From contig SHMX01000003.1 in assembly GCA_008080745.1 (NCBI GenBank), positions 468,971-532,970 on the forward strand: a stretch of DNA of 64,000 nucleotides, given 5' to 3'. The notes beneath the pieces were generated by a model. The model did not search any database, had not been told where the DNA came from, and worked only from the letters and a program-made list of their open reading frames with translations. Position numbers and translations under genes: made by a program. Positions 27,284 to 37,300 of the stretch are shown here, in pieces; the stretch's first letter is position 1; every line of letters begins with the position of its first letter. This DNA is from Candidatus Thorarchaeota archaeon (GTDB taxonomy: Archaea > Asgardarchaeota > Thorarchaeia > Thorarchaeales > Thorarchaeaceae).

Positions 27284-30200
27284 GTGAGATCTAAAATTTT
27301 TGCACTTGTAGTCATAACCTTGTTAGTGGTTCCGTATATGCTCCCACTAACTCAACCAATTAGTTATAATCATAGGACTGATGCTAGTAACTTGGATACA
27401 ATCAATGAAAGTAAGAAGGATATTACTCATGATGGGTATCATCCAATGTTTACAGACAGATCTGTAATCAGTAGTCACCAGAGTTCAAATGTAACAGTAT
27501 TAGCAAGAACTAGTACATCACAAGACATCAATTTTGAAAAGGTATGGTATCAAGAGTATGACGTAGAGGTTCTCAATCCTAATGTCTTTCGTATTGGGAG
27601 AAATTGGGTGTCTCTCGATGTCACATTTTGGGCCAGACTGACCTTGACAGTACCAGTGAGGATTCAAATTATAGAACCGGATACCGAGCTGCTTTCAGGA
27701 ACAGTACAGCAAGCTGTAGTGTCTGTTGAAACACTTTCAGCACCGCAATATTGCTTGGATGTGGGTTTTGATGCATATCTGGACTATCGTGTTTTCAAAC
27801 CAAAAGAGCTGGCTCTCCAAAGTATATTTGATTGGCATGTTGAAACCCCCGAACCTAGGCCTAGTAAATACAATTGGTCTACAAGCTTTGAGGGTGAATT
27901 CTGGGCATTTTCTCCTTCAGGACGTTCTCACGCCCCCTGGGGATTTCACCATGAATTTGTTGATAATCCTCTGTTGTACTTGGCCCTCAGGGCGGTCCCT
28001 TGGTATGAAGGAAAACTGAGCGCCGACATAGACGTATCAGGAGGTGGAGCAGTAGCATCTTCTAAGACATACTACTGGAATGCAGTTGAGAACAAAGTCA
28101 TTCCTATCGAGATTGATGAGAATGCTGGGGATGGAGACCCCATAGAGTTGACATTAAGTAACATCAACTATAAGTTACGATGTGGTATAGACTGGTTTGC
28201 AGAAGTGGAGCTTAGGACAATCCTTGCACTTTTCGCAGTGATCTTTGTAAGGAAGAAGATTCCAAGAGAAATCTTATTGGCAACATTCCCAGAAACCGAT
28301 TGGATTACTCTAACACCGACTACACCAGATGCTATGTCGGTATCTATGACAACGACAGCCATGCGTTATGATCACGTCAACATCCATGTCAAGAGGGTGA
28401 TATCAAGTGGCGATACAGAGCCATTTCCGATTCATAGTAACTCCTATGCAACTCTAACACTTACACAATGGGATGATTTCAATAACTGGTGGACCGTCTT
28501 TCTGAACAGCGATAGTGTTGCAACTTTTGTTGATTTAGACCCAGAACTACGGTATTGTTGGGTCCTAATGATTGACGGAGTAGTAGTGGCAACTTCAAGT
28601 TCATTTTATGAGATGGGAAGTTCCATAGCTCCGGAGGATGAGCATTTTGTTTGGGATAATACTCAAGAAAATGTAGATCTGTTAGTTACAACCGATATGA
28701 CAGGGTATGTCGATATCACATTTAGTGCCTTCAATAGCACAGGAGAAGTATTGGAGTCAATGGAAGATACTACAATATGGATAGGAAAGATAGAGCCGAA
28801 TCATGGTGACTATTGGGCTGCCATTACGAATCCTGAAGCTTTCAATATGGCAATGATGGGGGACATGAGTGTAGATCTCCTAAGTCTAAGATATCTCACT
28901 GTTGATGATAACGGTCAGACCTTCTGGACTCAAAATACCCGACCTAATGGTCAATACAAGATTTGGGTTGTGCAAGGATTCGAATACGAACAAGGATGGT
29001 TTACTGAAGACCAAGTCATATTTGAAAAAGAGATCTCCATCACCCAGTCAGGGAATTATATATTGATAGGAGATCAGACTCAGGGTCTTGATTCCTTGAA
29101 GATTCTAAGAGATCTTGAAGATCCCGAGACAAGCTCCAGCAGCACAATGCTTTATCCCAGCTATGAGGTTTCAGGGAGATATCACATTGGGGGTACAGTT
29201 CAAGTTAGAATGAGAGTCACTGATGATATCGAGGTGCCAATGGCCTGGGCAGAGCTGGACACCGGCCACCGAATTTCTATGACCTCCTTTGGGAATGGTT
29301 ATTTCTACACAGAGATTAATCTAAGAACCATAGAAACAGGGAGTCAAAATATAACTCTGGACATCATGGATGTAGCTGGTAAGACAGATTCCATCGTTAT
29401 TCCAGTCCATATTGATAATACTGCGCCAATAATTGAGGATATAGATATCACAACCAGTTCAGGAACCTCCACCTTTAGTTGCAATGTATATGATGATACT
29501 CCAATATACTCAGCAGAGGTATACTATCTAAATGGTGATGTGGTTCAGAGTCAATCTCTCTCGATAACCCAAGGGAATCCTGCTGTGATTAGTGGTACAT
29601 TTCCAGAGTCTGATGACTTCTATGTTGAGATATCGGATTATGTACTAAATACTGGATACTATGATACTACTCCTCCAAACATCACTATTCTAAATGACTA
29701 TGAACGAATTGACTTGAATCATATGAGAATACACCTTGATGTGTCTGATTTTGGAAGTGGTCTTGACTCCTATCTAGTATTGTTTAACGGCTCTCTCTGT
29801 ACAAGTGATACCGGAGAGTCCTTCGTTCTAGATCTTCGGATACCATCTATAGGACCAGCTCAGTTAGAGAAAGAATGGAACTGGACCCTAGACGGTGGTC
29901 CAATGTACCGCCAACTCCATGCAGGAGATTTGAATGGAGATGGATATGATGATCTTGTCTGGACATGCCTTATGCTCTATGATGATAATGGGACAACAAT
30001 GTTCCTCCATCTTCTTCAAGCATTAGACGGAAAGACGAGAACACTAATTCTGAATGAAACCATCTCAGATTCCGATCTGGGATGGGATAATGTTCTTGAT
30101 CCCTGCATTTATGATTTCGATGGAGATGGAAAAGATGAGATTGCCTTTGCTAGTCATATACTTGGAAACGTGAGGCTATTTGATGGTGAAACGGGTTCCA

Positions 30201-31936
30201 TTCTTTGGACTCACTCTCTGGGAGGATATATCCATACATCGACAGAACCAGACAGGGTTATTGGCGAGATTTTGGTTGGAGAATTCGATGGAAGTGGACA
30301 CAAAGATATTCTCCTCACTAGAGGTTACGGTGCCTACGCAGTAGACGGAAGTACTGGATTCTACATCTGGAAGTGGAATTCAACCTATTCATACTGTACT
30401 ATGTACGACTTTACAGTCGGGAATTTCAACGCCGATGGCTATGATGACCTCTACGTACTAAGAAATGATGGTCTATTCTACATCATAGATGGGAACGGAG
30501 GAATAGAAGATCTCGAAAGTTGGAGTATAGATATCAAAGGAATTGCTTCCGGCGATGTATTGCCTGCTGAAGGAATCGAGTGCCTTACTATTACAGGGGA
30601 TAAAGTAGGTTCGGTCTATGAAAATGTCTCGCTGTGTATTTGGGACTCGACAGGAGAACTGACATTCTACAACCTGCCCTATGGTGAAAACTCGTCTCTT
30701 AGTAGTGTCTACATCGAAATTGCTAACGCCGATTCGGAGGGTCTGGATGAGGTCATCGTAAAGTACTCATATAATAATGGCACTCATACCATCTATCAAA
30801 TTAGATGTATTAGACCTACCACAGGAGAAACAATATGGTACAAATATTCCAGCGAAAAAATCAACGAGATCAAAGTGGTCGATGTCAATCAAGATGGTAG
30901 TCCTGAAGTGATAGCTGCTTACGATTTTGGTGTAGGAGCAAATATTCTTCGAGTATATGATGGATTAAATGGTGCATCATTAGCAGAGGGAATGGACAAT
31001 CAAGCCATCAATCTAAACGCTTTTGGTGATTATGATGCTGACGGTCAGGTTGAATATGCTTATCGTTTCTCAGATGAGATAGAGGTATGGGACCTTTGGA
31101 ATGATGCGGGTTCACTGATCATCGGAGGATGGGTAAACATCACCATCATCGCAGAAGATGGAACAGGCAATAATGCAACCGACTCGGTGATAATCGACAT
31201 CACTGATATTGATGCCCCGGCCGCTCCAACCATAGTAAGTTCATCTGCAAATGATACAGCTGTTGAATTCACATGGTCTGAATCAGCAGGTCCTAATGTC
31301 GTAGGATATGAGATCTATAGAGGGAATGGCACAAGTCCTTCACCTCATGCAATGGATCCTATCGCAGAGGTATCCAGCAGTATAACAAGCTACACAGATG
31401 ATGAACTCCTTCCAGGAAAATACCATTATTGTGTTTTAGCCATAGATGAGGATGATGTGAGGTCTGCTCGTTCTAACGAGATTTCTCATCTGGTTGGAGA
31501 CCCCATAGATTGGTACACATTTGGAGGACCAGAAACCCCATGGCATATACGACTGAATCGAACCGAGACCGGAGTTGAACTAACCTGGAATACACCATCT
31601 AGCCCAGATATAACAGGCATTCGTATTTACAGGGATGACGAATCTATCAACGATATCTCAGTTGGTGTTCACGAGGAAGTGGGAGCAACAGTAGTCGAGT
31701 TCACAGAGAGCCTCGAAGAGGATGAAGGATACTGGTATGCCCTGACAGCAATTGATTCAGAGGGGCGAGAGAGTCCACTCAGTATCAGTATGTACTCAGG
31801 TACGTTGGTTCAGCCGGTTAACACTGCAACACCACCATCCCTGATAGACCAAATACTAGGAATCCTACTGCATCCAGCCACATTGATTATCATCGCGGTT
31901 GTTGTTGTGGTCTTGATACTTGTATTCAGAGAATAG
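27284..31936 (+). CDS. Giant secreted, membrane-anchored protein with FG-GAP/VCBS-type propeller and FN3 domains
   Basis: A 1550-aa ectoprotein. Signal peptide: residues 1-25. Residues about 30-860 are beta-rich with Ig-like segments. Residues about 860-1270 carry repeated calcium-type loops DLNGDGYDD, YDFDGDGKDE, GNFNADGYDD, DVNQDGSPE and GDYDADGQVE, typical of FG-GAP/VCBS beta-propellers. Two fibronectin type III domains follow (about 1305-1405 and 1420-1510). A C-terminal membrane helix (about 1525-1548) ends in FRE. Probable role: cell-surface adhesion or sugar/protein binding. The start is a GTG at 27284. A strong terminator follows. Confidence 0.82.
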   Translation: MRSKIFALVVITLLVVPYMLPLTQPISYNHRTDASNLDTINESKKDITHDGYHPMFTDRSVISSHQSSNVTVLARTSTSQDINFEKVWYQEYDVEVLNPNVFRIGRNWVSLDVTFWARLTLTVPVRIQIIEPDTELLSGTVQQAVVSVETLSAPQYCLDVGFDAYLDYRVFKPKELALQSIFDWHVETPEPRPSKYNWSTSFEGEFWAFSPSGRSHAPWGFHHEFVDNPLLYLALRAVPWYEGKLSADIDVSGGGAVASSKTYYWNAVENKVIPIEIDENAGDGDPIELTLSNINYKLRCGIDWFAEVELRTILALFAVIFVRKKIPREILLATFPETDWITLTPTTPDAMSVSMTTTAMRYDHVNIHVKRVISSGDTEPFPIHSNSYATLTLTQWDDFNNWWTVFLNSDSVATFVDLDPELRYCWVLMIDGVVVATSSSFYEMGSSIAPEDEHFVWDNTQENVDLLVTTDMTGYVDITFSAFNSTGEVLESMEDTTIWIGKIEPNHGDYWAAITNPEAFNMAMMGDMSVDLLSLRYLTVDDNGQTFWTQNTRPNGQYKIWVVQGFEYEQGWFTEDQVIFEKEISITQSGNYILIGDQTQGLDSLKILRDLEDPETSSSSTMLYPSYEVSGRYHIGGTVQVRMRVTDDIEVPMAWAELDTGHRISMTSFGNGYFYTEINLRTIETGSQNITLDIMDVAGKTDSIVIPVHIDNTAPIIEDIDITTSSGTSTFSCNVYDDTPIYSAEVYYLNGDVVQSQSLSITQGNPAVISGTFPESDDFYVEISDYVLNTGYYDTTPPNITILNDYERIDLNHMRIHLDVSDFGSGLDSYLVLFNGSLCTSDTGESFVLDLRIPSIGPAQLEKEWNWTLDGGPMYRQLHAGDLNGDGYDDLVWTCLMLYDDNGTTMFLHLLQALDGKTRTLILNETISDSDLGWDNVLDPCIYDFDGDGKDEIAFASHILGNVRLFDGETGSILWTHSLGGYIHTSTEPDRVIGEILVGEFDGSGHKDILLTRGYGAYAVDGSTGFYIWKWNSTYSYCTMYDFTVGNFNADGYDDLYVLRNDGLFYIIDGNGGIEDLESWSIDIKGIASGDVLPAEGIECLTITGDKVGSVYENVSLCIWDSTGELTFYNLPYGENSSLSSVYIEIANADSEGLDEVIVKYSYNNGTHTIYQIRCIRPTTGETIWYKYSSEKINEIKVVDVNQDGSPEVIAAYDFGVGANILRVYDGLNGASLAEGMDNQAINLNAFGDYDADGQVEYAYRFSDEIEVWDLWNDAGSLIIGGWVNITIIAEDGTGNNATDSVIIDITDIDAPAAPTIVSSSANDTAVEFTWSESAGPNVVGYEIYRGNGTSPSPHAMDPIAEVSSSITSYTDDELLPGKYHYCVLAIDEDDVRSARSNEISHLVGDPIDWYTFGGPETPWHIRLNRTETGVELTWNTPSSPDITGIRIYRDDESINDISVGVHEEVGATVVEFTESLEEDEGYWYALTAIDSEGRESPLSISMYSGTLVQPVNTATPPSLIDQILGILLHPATLIIIAVVVVVLILVFRE

Positions 31937-31944
31937 TTAACATG

Positions 31945-31981
31945 GAGCTCATCGTAAAGATGAGCTCAATCTCTCTTTTTT
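31945..31981 (+). terminator. Rho-independent-like terminator of the giant secreted protein gene
   Basis: A 9-bp stem GAGCTCATC/GATGAGCTC (31945-31953 with 31959-31967), loop GTAAA, is followed by a T6 run at 31976-31981. Confidence 0.8.
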
Positions 31982-32004
31982 GATCTAAGATCAGCGATTA
32001 GACT

Positions 32005-32240
32005 TCACCGGAATATGCCGTTGCACAGAACTTGGACAAAGGTGGACAGGTGTCCTCATCTGCTGTCTGTTTCCTGTTTCATCGAGGCTGCATCACCTCT
32101 CGCAGAGGATGGGGGATGTCTTACTCTCTCTCTCCACAGGCGTTTAACGCCTCCGTGCAACTCACGGTGGCATATCTATCTTAGATATGATTCCTAATAA
32201 CCCCCCTCTTCTGATGGTCTAGGTATACACTCCCGGTGGC
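32005..32240 (-). ncRNA. Candidate structured non-coding RNA, about 235 nt
   Basis: No credible protein is encoded here, but complementary segments abound. End-closing pairs are CACCGG at 32006-32011 with CCGGTG at 32033-equivalent 3' position 32233-32238, backed by TCAGC/GCTGA further out. Internal hairpins in sequence order are CCTCT-CGC-AGAGG, AGGCG-TTTAA-CGCCT, CCGTG-CAACT-CACGG and CATATCTA-TCT-TAGATATG. An outer CCAC/GTGG pair encloses two of them. On the minus strand a TATA-like GTATATGG (about 32257-32264) would start transcription near 32236, exactly at the closing helix, hence the strand choice. I could not match it to RNase P or SRP RNA with confidence. Confidence 0.45.
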
Positions 32241-32275
32241 TGAGCTGCAGGGGATACCATATACAGGTCAATACA

Positions 32276-32635
32276 TCAAAGAGTCAATTGATATATGTCC
32301 AAGATTGTCCACGTTTTGATCAGCTGTTGCATACCCCTCAGAATTAAGGCTAAAGATACCAGTACAATAAATAAGAAACATAATCCAACAACACATATCC
32401 CACAAGCCCTCACGCCGGATGTTTTTCCCTTCGGTTTTACAAAGGAGTCTGGAGTTTTATGGTCTAAAGGGGGCAATGCTCTTTCAGAATCCATTGGGAA
32501 CGTGCCAAACCCAGAATGATATTCAAACAAACCACCACAATTTGAACAGGTCATCTTCACACTGGAATCATATGGAACAGAACCAGAAACGGGTACAGAT
32601 GTATCACAGTAAGGACATATTGGTGATTCAGACAT
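32276..32635 (-). CDS. Zinc-ribbon membrane protein (119 aa)
   Basis: An N-terminal zinc ribbon with CPYC (residues 7-10) and CSNC (about 30-33), a polar linker, then one hydrophobic helix (about 78-100) and a short tail. It is a clear paralog of the protein encoded at 32770: both start M-x-E-(S/T)-PICPYC and share the GFG-F-S/P segment. Probably a membrane-anchored cytosolic zinc-ribbon protein; function unknown. Confidence 0.65.
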   Translation of the reverse strand: MSESPICPYCDTSVPVSGSVPYDSSVKMTCSNCGGLFEYHSGFGTFPMDSERALPPLDHKTPDSFVKPKGKTSGVRACGICVVGLCFLFIVLVSLALILRGMQQLIKTWTILDIYQLTL

Positions 32636-32769
32636 TCAAATAGTGCTCCAGCTCCTTAGAGGTAATCCCACTATATTGACTTATCTCAATCGCACTTGAT
32701 TACTGGTCACTCCTAGATTTCAAACACTTTTTCGATACTATTGCTTTGGTTATTAGTAACTCCTCCATA

Positions 32770-33198
32770 TCAGAAGAAAATAAACCAAAAACCAGGAGTT
32801 AGTATTAGCAGCAGTACAGCTAGTAGAATATCGAGAAGACAGCATAGAGTACAAATGATTGCACATCCCTTTCCGCAGGAAGTTCCGGAGTCATCACTAC
32901 GTCTCCGTTCAAGGAGTGGATCTGGAATAGGAGTCGAAGGATCTAGATAATCACGTCGACCAGTCTGAGTGTCATAAGACCGCGATGAATCATCATAGCT
33001 TCGAGAGCTGCGTGGTTCTAGACCATCACTATATGTCGAAACAGGTCTATCATCGGATGAAAATGCGCCAAATCCTGAAACATACTCGAAAGTACTACCA
33101 CAATTTGGACAATTCACTTTCACTTTAGTATCATAAGGGAGAGAGCCTTGAATACTCACATTTGTCCCACAGTAAGGGCATATTGGTGTTTCAGCCAT
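32770..33198 (-). CDS. Zinc-ribbon membrane protein (142 aa), paralog of 32276
   Basis: A zinc ribbon (CPYCGTN and CPNCGSTFEY) is followed by a Ser/Arg/Asp-rich linker (about 45-100) that is likely disordered. A Cys-rich juxtamembrane segment (SCGKGCAIICTLCC) and a C-terminal membrane helix complete it. ATG 33198 gives MAETPICPYC, aligning with the paralog's MSESPICPYC; the ATG at 33213 adds five residues. Function unknown. The tandem pair probably arose by duplication. Confidence 0.65.
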   Translation of the reverse strand: MAETPICPYCGTNVSIQGSLPYDTKVKVNCPNCGSTFEYVSGFGAFSSDDRPVSTYSDGLEPRSSRSYDDSSRSYDTQTGRRDYLDPSTPIPDPLLERRRSDDSGTSCGKGCAIICTLCCLLDILLAVLLLILTPGFWFIFF

Positions 33199-33331
33199 AG
33201 AGCAATTCTCCATTACCAGTAGTATCTGGTTGCTAACCTGTGCTATACGTGAACAGAAATATAGTTACCGAGTGAGAAGTGACAGAATAACATAATAAGC
33301 TAGATATTGAGGGAAAAGAGGTGAGTTCACA

Positions 33332-33979
33332 ATGTCGCTAAAAGATAGAATACTATCTCTGCCAAGATATGCTCTACTAGGTTATTTTGCCCCACTAATA
33401 TCATTAGTATGCATCATGATTGCAATCGGGCTCTCGCCGGATTTTCTTTGGACCGATAATGCACTCAGTGATTTGGGTCATTATACTAGAACAGATCTAG
33501 GTGGGCCCCAACTTCTAGTAGCTATCATTTTCAATGGAGGTCTAATCACAACTGCAATTCTCGTTCTATATTCTACCTTCCTATTATTCAGCGAGTTCAA
33601 AGATCCATTCACCAAGATAGCATTTGGGATATTTTTCATTGCAAGTCTTTTCCTTCTCGCAATTGGAATATTTAGTGAGAATTTTGGATCTCTGCATTTT
33701 ATTGTATCCGTTGGTTTCTTTCTCTCGTTTCCATGGGCAATGTGGATCTCTGCATTCAGCTGGATAAGATACCCATCGCTGAGAATAGCATCTGTATTGT
33801 ATCTCATCCTCCCGTTCCTCTCTGTGTTTCTCTGGATAACCCCCTATCCCACCGAGGTATTTGGATGGACTGGTGTTGCCATTCCTGAGATTCTAACAGC
33901 TCTGACTGCAATTCTCTGGTTATGGATACTAATTTACCATAAAGAAACGGGTCGAATGAGTATGCTGTTGAAAGAGTAG
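33332..33979 (+). CDS. DUF998-type membrane protein
   Basis: A 215-aa protein with six hydrophobic helices. NALSDLGHYTRTDLGGPQLL after helix 1 and FSENFGSLHFIVSVGFF are typical of the DUF998 family of bacterial and archaeal membrane proteins. GAGGTGAG lies about 7 nt before the ATG. A paralog sits at 34827, separated by a different membrane protein gene. Biochemical role unknown. Confidence 0.8.
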   Translation: MSLKDRILSLPRYALLGYFAPLISLVCIMIAIGLSPDFLWTDNALSDLGHYTRTDLGGPQLLVAIIFNGGLITTAILVLYSTFLLFSEFKDPFTKIAFGIFFIASLFLLAIGIFSENFGSLHFIVSVGFFLSFPWAMWISAFSWIRYPSLRIASVLYLILPFLSVFLWITPYPTEVFGWTGVAIPEILTALTAILWLWILIYHKETGRMSMLLKE

Positions 33980-33986
33980 AAACAAA

Positions 33987-34018
33987 GCTTCTCTTCTAAG
34001 GGAGAAGCACCATTTTTT
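33987..34018 (+). terminator. Terminator after the first DUF998 gene
   Basis: A 7-bp stem GCTTCTC/GAGAAGC (33987-33993 with 34002-34008) is followed by T6 at 34013-34018. Confidence 0.7.
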
Positions 34019-34066
34019 GAAAACTTTAATTGGTTTCGCACTAAGAGAGTCATGTGAGTAATCGTC

Positions 34067-34780
34067 TTGAGTGCCGCTTTTGACAGTCTGATAATTGTAT
34101 TTGTCTATGCTAGTATTGTAGCATTGGTGTCCTTAGTGTTCAGCTATGTATCTCCAAAGCTACCAGGATTCTCAGGTTGGCGATTCTTTAGAAGAAAGAT
34201 TCTGCTTTTACCTGCAATCACATTTGTTTTGACCTTATTCATTACACCTGCCATTGTGACCCTGCCTATAACACCATACAAAGGTCCCAATGAGGCAGCA
34301 AGGCCGGTCTTTGGAGAAGAGTCAGTACAATTTACCATGTATGAGAGTAATGTAGCATATACTAATCATGTGAAATTGTATGGTTCTGCTAATTTAATGG
34401 AGGGATACAGCGTGGTTATCACAGCAAACTTATCTCAGAATGACACTCTCGTCACTTCCATACAATTGACTCTAACTCCTGACAACGATGAAAGAGAAAC
34501 GTCTACAACTCTTGCTCCGGGAGAATACACAGTAGAGTTCAACGAGTCTTGGTATTTTGAGATGGAGCCCACTGATGATCAATATACATACATGCAGGTC
34601 TCACAAGAGATGACAGAGGAGCATTTCAAAGAGCTGATAGATTGGGATACTGCTCGATTCGTCATGATTGTTTCTTCATTCTTCGTATTATTAGGGGGTA
34701 TTTGTGTAGACACCAGTTCTGTTGAAAAAGAAGAGAAAATTCCCGAGAGCATAGTTTACCGAAGTTATGATGTGGAATAA
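34067..34780 (+). CDS. Membrane protein with an extracytoplasmic beta domain (237 aa)
   Basis: It has two N-terminal membrane helices (about 6-28 and 45-65), a soluble segment of about 130 residues rich in Thr/Ser and beta strands (for example LYGSANLMEGYSVVITANLS), and a final helix (about 203-220) before a short acidic tail. The frame starts at a TTG (34067), and no good ribosome site is visible. No family is recognised. It lies between two DUF998 genes, so a shared membrane function is possible. Confidence 0.6.
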   Translation: MSAAFDSLIIVFVYASIVALVSLVFSYVSPKLPGFSGWRFFRRKILLLPAITFVLTLFITPAIVTLPITPYKGPNEAARPVFGEESVQFTMYESNVAYTNHVKLYGSANLMEGYSVVITANLSQNDTLVTSIQLTLTPDNDERETSTTLAPGEYTVEFNESWYFEMEPTDDQYTYMQVSQEMTEEHFKELIDWDTARFVMIVSSFFVLLGGICVDTSSVEKEEKIPESIVYRSYDVE

Positions 34781-34826
34781 TAAAAGGAAAAACAAGTTGA
34801 AATAGTGGAATGTCAATTCCAATGAC

Positions 34827-35453
34827 ATGTCTGTCCTTGAAAGATTACGTAGCATACCTCAGTTCAATCTGATAGGTTTTATCAGCCCCTTCATTGGATT
34901 GATTGGCATCTTTATTTCCATTCTTCTGCTTCCCGGATGGACATGGAATGATGCAATAAGTGACCTTGGCAGTTGGTTCAGAACCGATATGGGAGATTTA
35001 CAGATACTAAGTGCTATCATATTCAATACTGGTCTGATTCTGACTGGAGGGCTCTTATTCTACTTTACAATCAGTTTCATCAAAAGAACGACTGACATCT
35101 GGACAAAACTGGGAATGATTATCTTTGCAGGAACATCACTTTTTCTTTTGCTTGTGGGTGTTTTTTCCGAGGATTTTATGCTTCAGCATTTCTTTGCAGC
35201 ATTTTCATTCTTCCTCTCATATCCATTTGCGATGTGGGTGATTGGTATAGCATGGTTACGTTTTCCTAAAGTTCGTTGGTTTGCGGTCTTTTCCCTATTT
35301 CTGCCATTTTTCTGTCTGTGGGCAATCCTTACTCCATGGGCGGGCTTTGCTATCAGGGAATTGGTTTCTGCACTCGGAGCGATACTTTGGATCTGGATAG
35401 TTAATGTCCTTCACTATAGCGGTAAACTAGATGTTGTGATGAAAGATGAATAA
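34827..35453 (+). CDS. DUF998-type membrane protein, paralog of 33332
   Basis: A 208-aa protein with six helices. NDAISDLGSWFRTDMGDLQIL and VFSEDFMLQHFFAAFSFF align with the same segments of the protein at 33332. Both open with a short amphipathic stretch (M-S-x-x-x-R-x-x-S-I/L-P). It is 46 bp downstream of the 34067 gene and likely co-transcribed with it. Confidence 0.8.
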   Translation: MSVLERLRSIPQFNLIGFISPFIGLIGIFISILLLPGWTWNDAISDLGSWFRTDMGDLQILSAIIFNTGLILTGGLLFYFTISFIKRTTDIWTKLGMIIFAGTSLFLLLVGVFSEDFMLQHFFAAFSFFLSYPFAMWVIGIAWLRFPKVRWFAVFSLFLPFFCLWAILTPWAGFAIRELVSALGAILWIWIVNVLHYSGKLDVVMKDE

Positions 35454-35563
35454 TAGAGATGAAAAAGGTATATTTCAAATAGATTATTAAATTACAGAGA
35501 AGTATACACATTCCATTGAGATTATTTTACATGGGATATAATAGGGAACTCCGAGGAAGATAC

Positions 35564-37159
35564 ATGTCTGAAGAGAAGAGAGTGGCCGAACACCAAGATA
35601 TGTTCAAACAAGAAAGGATGGCATATCAGGCCATAGCGGAGGCTGCTATAGAGATAGACCGTCCTGAAGTGCTACTCAGCAGAATTCTCGCTACTCTATC
35701 AGATATCTTTCATTTCAATATGGGTACAGTTCGAATATTCAACAGTGAAAACAATACACTTGACCTCATTGCATCTATTGGAACGGGGGAGCAAGAGTAT
35801 ACAGAGTCACTTGATATCTCGGACGAATCAATGATTGTAAGTGAAGTGGCAAGAACAAAAACCGCAATATTTGCACCGAATGTAGAAGAGGAAACGAAGC
35901 TTCAAAAATATAATAGCTATCTGGTTATTGGAGCAAAATCACTCATTGCATTACCAGTGTTGGGCGAAAATGATAATCTGTTAGGTGTCATGAGTCTTGC
36001 AAGCCCAGAACCAAAACAAATCCCTGATGAATTCTCCAGTTTTTTTGACACACTGGCAAAGATTCTAACCACAATCTTGGAGAGACAGCGAGCAAAAGAA
36101 GCTCTCCGAAAGAGTGAGATTCAATATCAAATGCTATTTGAAAAAGCAAATGATGCTATATTTCTGATGAAGTTTGATCAGTTCATCGAATGCAATTCAA
36201 GAGCCACAGATATGTTTAGGTGCGATAGAGGAAAATTGCTTGGTGGGAAACCCTACGATTTCTCTCCAGAAATTCAGCCAGATGGAAGGGACTCGAAGGA
36301 AAAAGCCATTGAAATGATTCAACAGGCACATGATGGCAAATCGCTCTATTTTGAATGGCAGCATATGCGTTGTGACGGAACCATATTTGATGCTGAGGTG
36401 GGTTTGAATCGAATTATCCTAGGAGAAGAAATTATTCTTCAAGCCATTGTAAGAGACATCTCTGAACGGAAGAAAACAGAAGAAAAGATGAAGAAAATCG
36501 CTGAAACCGCTACACTCTACTTGGATGTGATGGGACATGATATCCGGAATCAGCTTCAGGCAATTCTGATGGGTTCGTCTCTCCTAAGAGAATTGGAGAG
36601 AACAGGTACAGCAGAACGAGCGTTAGATATGATAGATTATGCAATAGAATCATGTCAGAGCATAATCACCAACGTCCACAGCACAGAAGGTCTTTTGGAG
36701 TCCCATCTACAGGAGATAGATGTCACACCAATCATGGAACGGATTATAGAAGAGGTAAAAGCAAGACATCCAGATGTAAAAATTGAGATGAAGGGTGAAT
36801 GTGACTCCAGCTCAATTATTGGTGATCAATATTTCGACTACCTGCTTTTTAGCATAATTGAGAACGCAGTGATTCACAACCCCAATAGACTCAAAAAAAT
36901 TTGGATAAATAAAGAAGAAACGGATGACCAATGTATCATCTCTGTAAGTGATAACGGTCCTGGAATTCCGGATAAACGAAAAGAGTATCTATTTGATGCA
37001 ACGAGAAGATTTGGCGGAGTCGGGCTTCATCAAGCATACCAGATTATTCAAAAATATGGTGGAGACATTAGTATAACAGACCGTATTGAGGGACATCCAG
37101 AGAAGGGTGTTAAATTCGTAGTTAGAATCCCTAAAACCAAAGCATCTAATATTGAATAA
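35564..37159 (+). CDS. GAF-PAS sensor histidine kinase
   Basis: A 531-aa soluble kinase. A GAF domain spans about 20-175 and a PAS domain about 185-305. The dimerisation/phosphoacceptor segment has His325 in DVMGHDIRNQLQAILMGS. The HATPase domain has the N box SIIENAVIHN, the G1 box DNGPGIPD and the G2 box GGVGLHQA. The HDIRNQL form is common in archaeal kinases. GAGGAAG lies about 6 nt before ATG 35564, so this start is preferred to an upstream frame from 35516. No response regulator is nearby; it is an orphan kinase. The signal sensed is unknown. Confidence 0.88.
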   Translation: MSEEKRVAEHQDMFKQERMAYQAIAEAAIEIDRPEVLLSRILATLSDIFHFNMGTVRIFNSENNTLDLIASIGTGEQEYTESLDISDESMIVSEVARTKTAIFAPNVEEETKLQKYNSYLVIGAKSLIALPVLGENDNLLGVMSLASPEPKQIPDEFSSFFDTLAKILTTILERQRAKEALRKSEIQYQMLFEKANDAIFLMKFDQFIECNSRATDMFRCDRGKLLGGKPYDFSPEIQPDGRDSKEKAIEMIQQAHDGKSLYFEWQHMRCDGTIFDAEVGLNRIILGEEIILQAIVRDISERKKTEEKMKKIAETATLYLDVMGHDIRNQLQAILMGSSLLRELERTGTAERALDMIDYAIESCQSIITNVHSTEGLLESHLQEIDVTPIMERIIEEVKARHPDVKIEMKGECDSSSIIGDQYFDYLLFSIIENAVIHNPNRLKKIWINKEETDDQCIISVSDNGPGIPDKRKEYLFDATRRFGGVGLHQAYQIIQKYGGDISITDRIEGHPEKGVKFVVRIPKTKASNIE

Positions 37160-37270
37160 GCACTCCTGACGTTAAGCATCCTTTAATGGTTTTAGATGAA
37201 TATAATTTTCTTGGAATTTGATATCACATCTTTGGAAACAAGCAGAAAGCATAGAAAAGAAGTGAGAAGA

Positions 37271-37287
37271 CCCTGTAAGATACAGGG
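37271..37287. terminator. Hairpin between convergent genes
   Basis: A 7-bp stem CCCTGTA/TACAGGG with loop AGA lies between the kinase and the Fe-S gene. No long T-run follows, so termination strength is uncertain. Confidence 0.45.
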
Positions 37288-37300
37288 CCTTGAAAATAAA

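Noticed and set aside
32015-32197. 60-aa plus-strand open frame in the structured region
   Set aside because: The frame crosses several perfect hairpins, has no ribosome site and a Cys/His/Leu-rich odd composition; a structured RNA explains the region better.
31982-32240. RNase P RNA or SRP RNA as a firm identification of the structured RNA
   Set aside because: Only weak word matches (GATGCAGC, GAAAC) were seen, and the conserved P4 strands of RNase P and the helix 8 motif of SRP RNA could not be placed.
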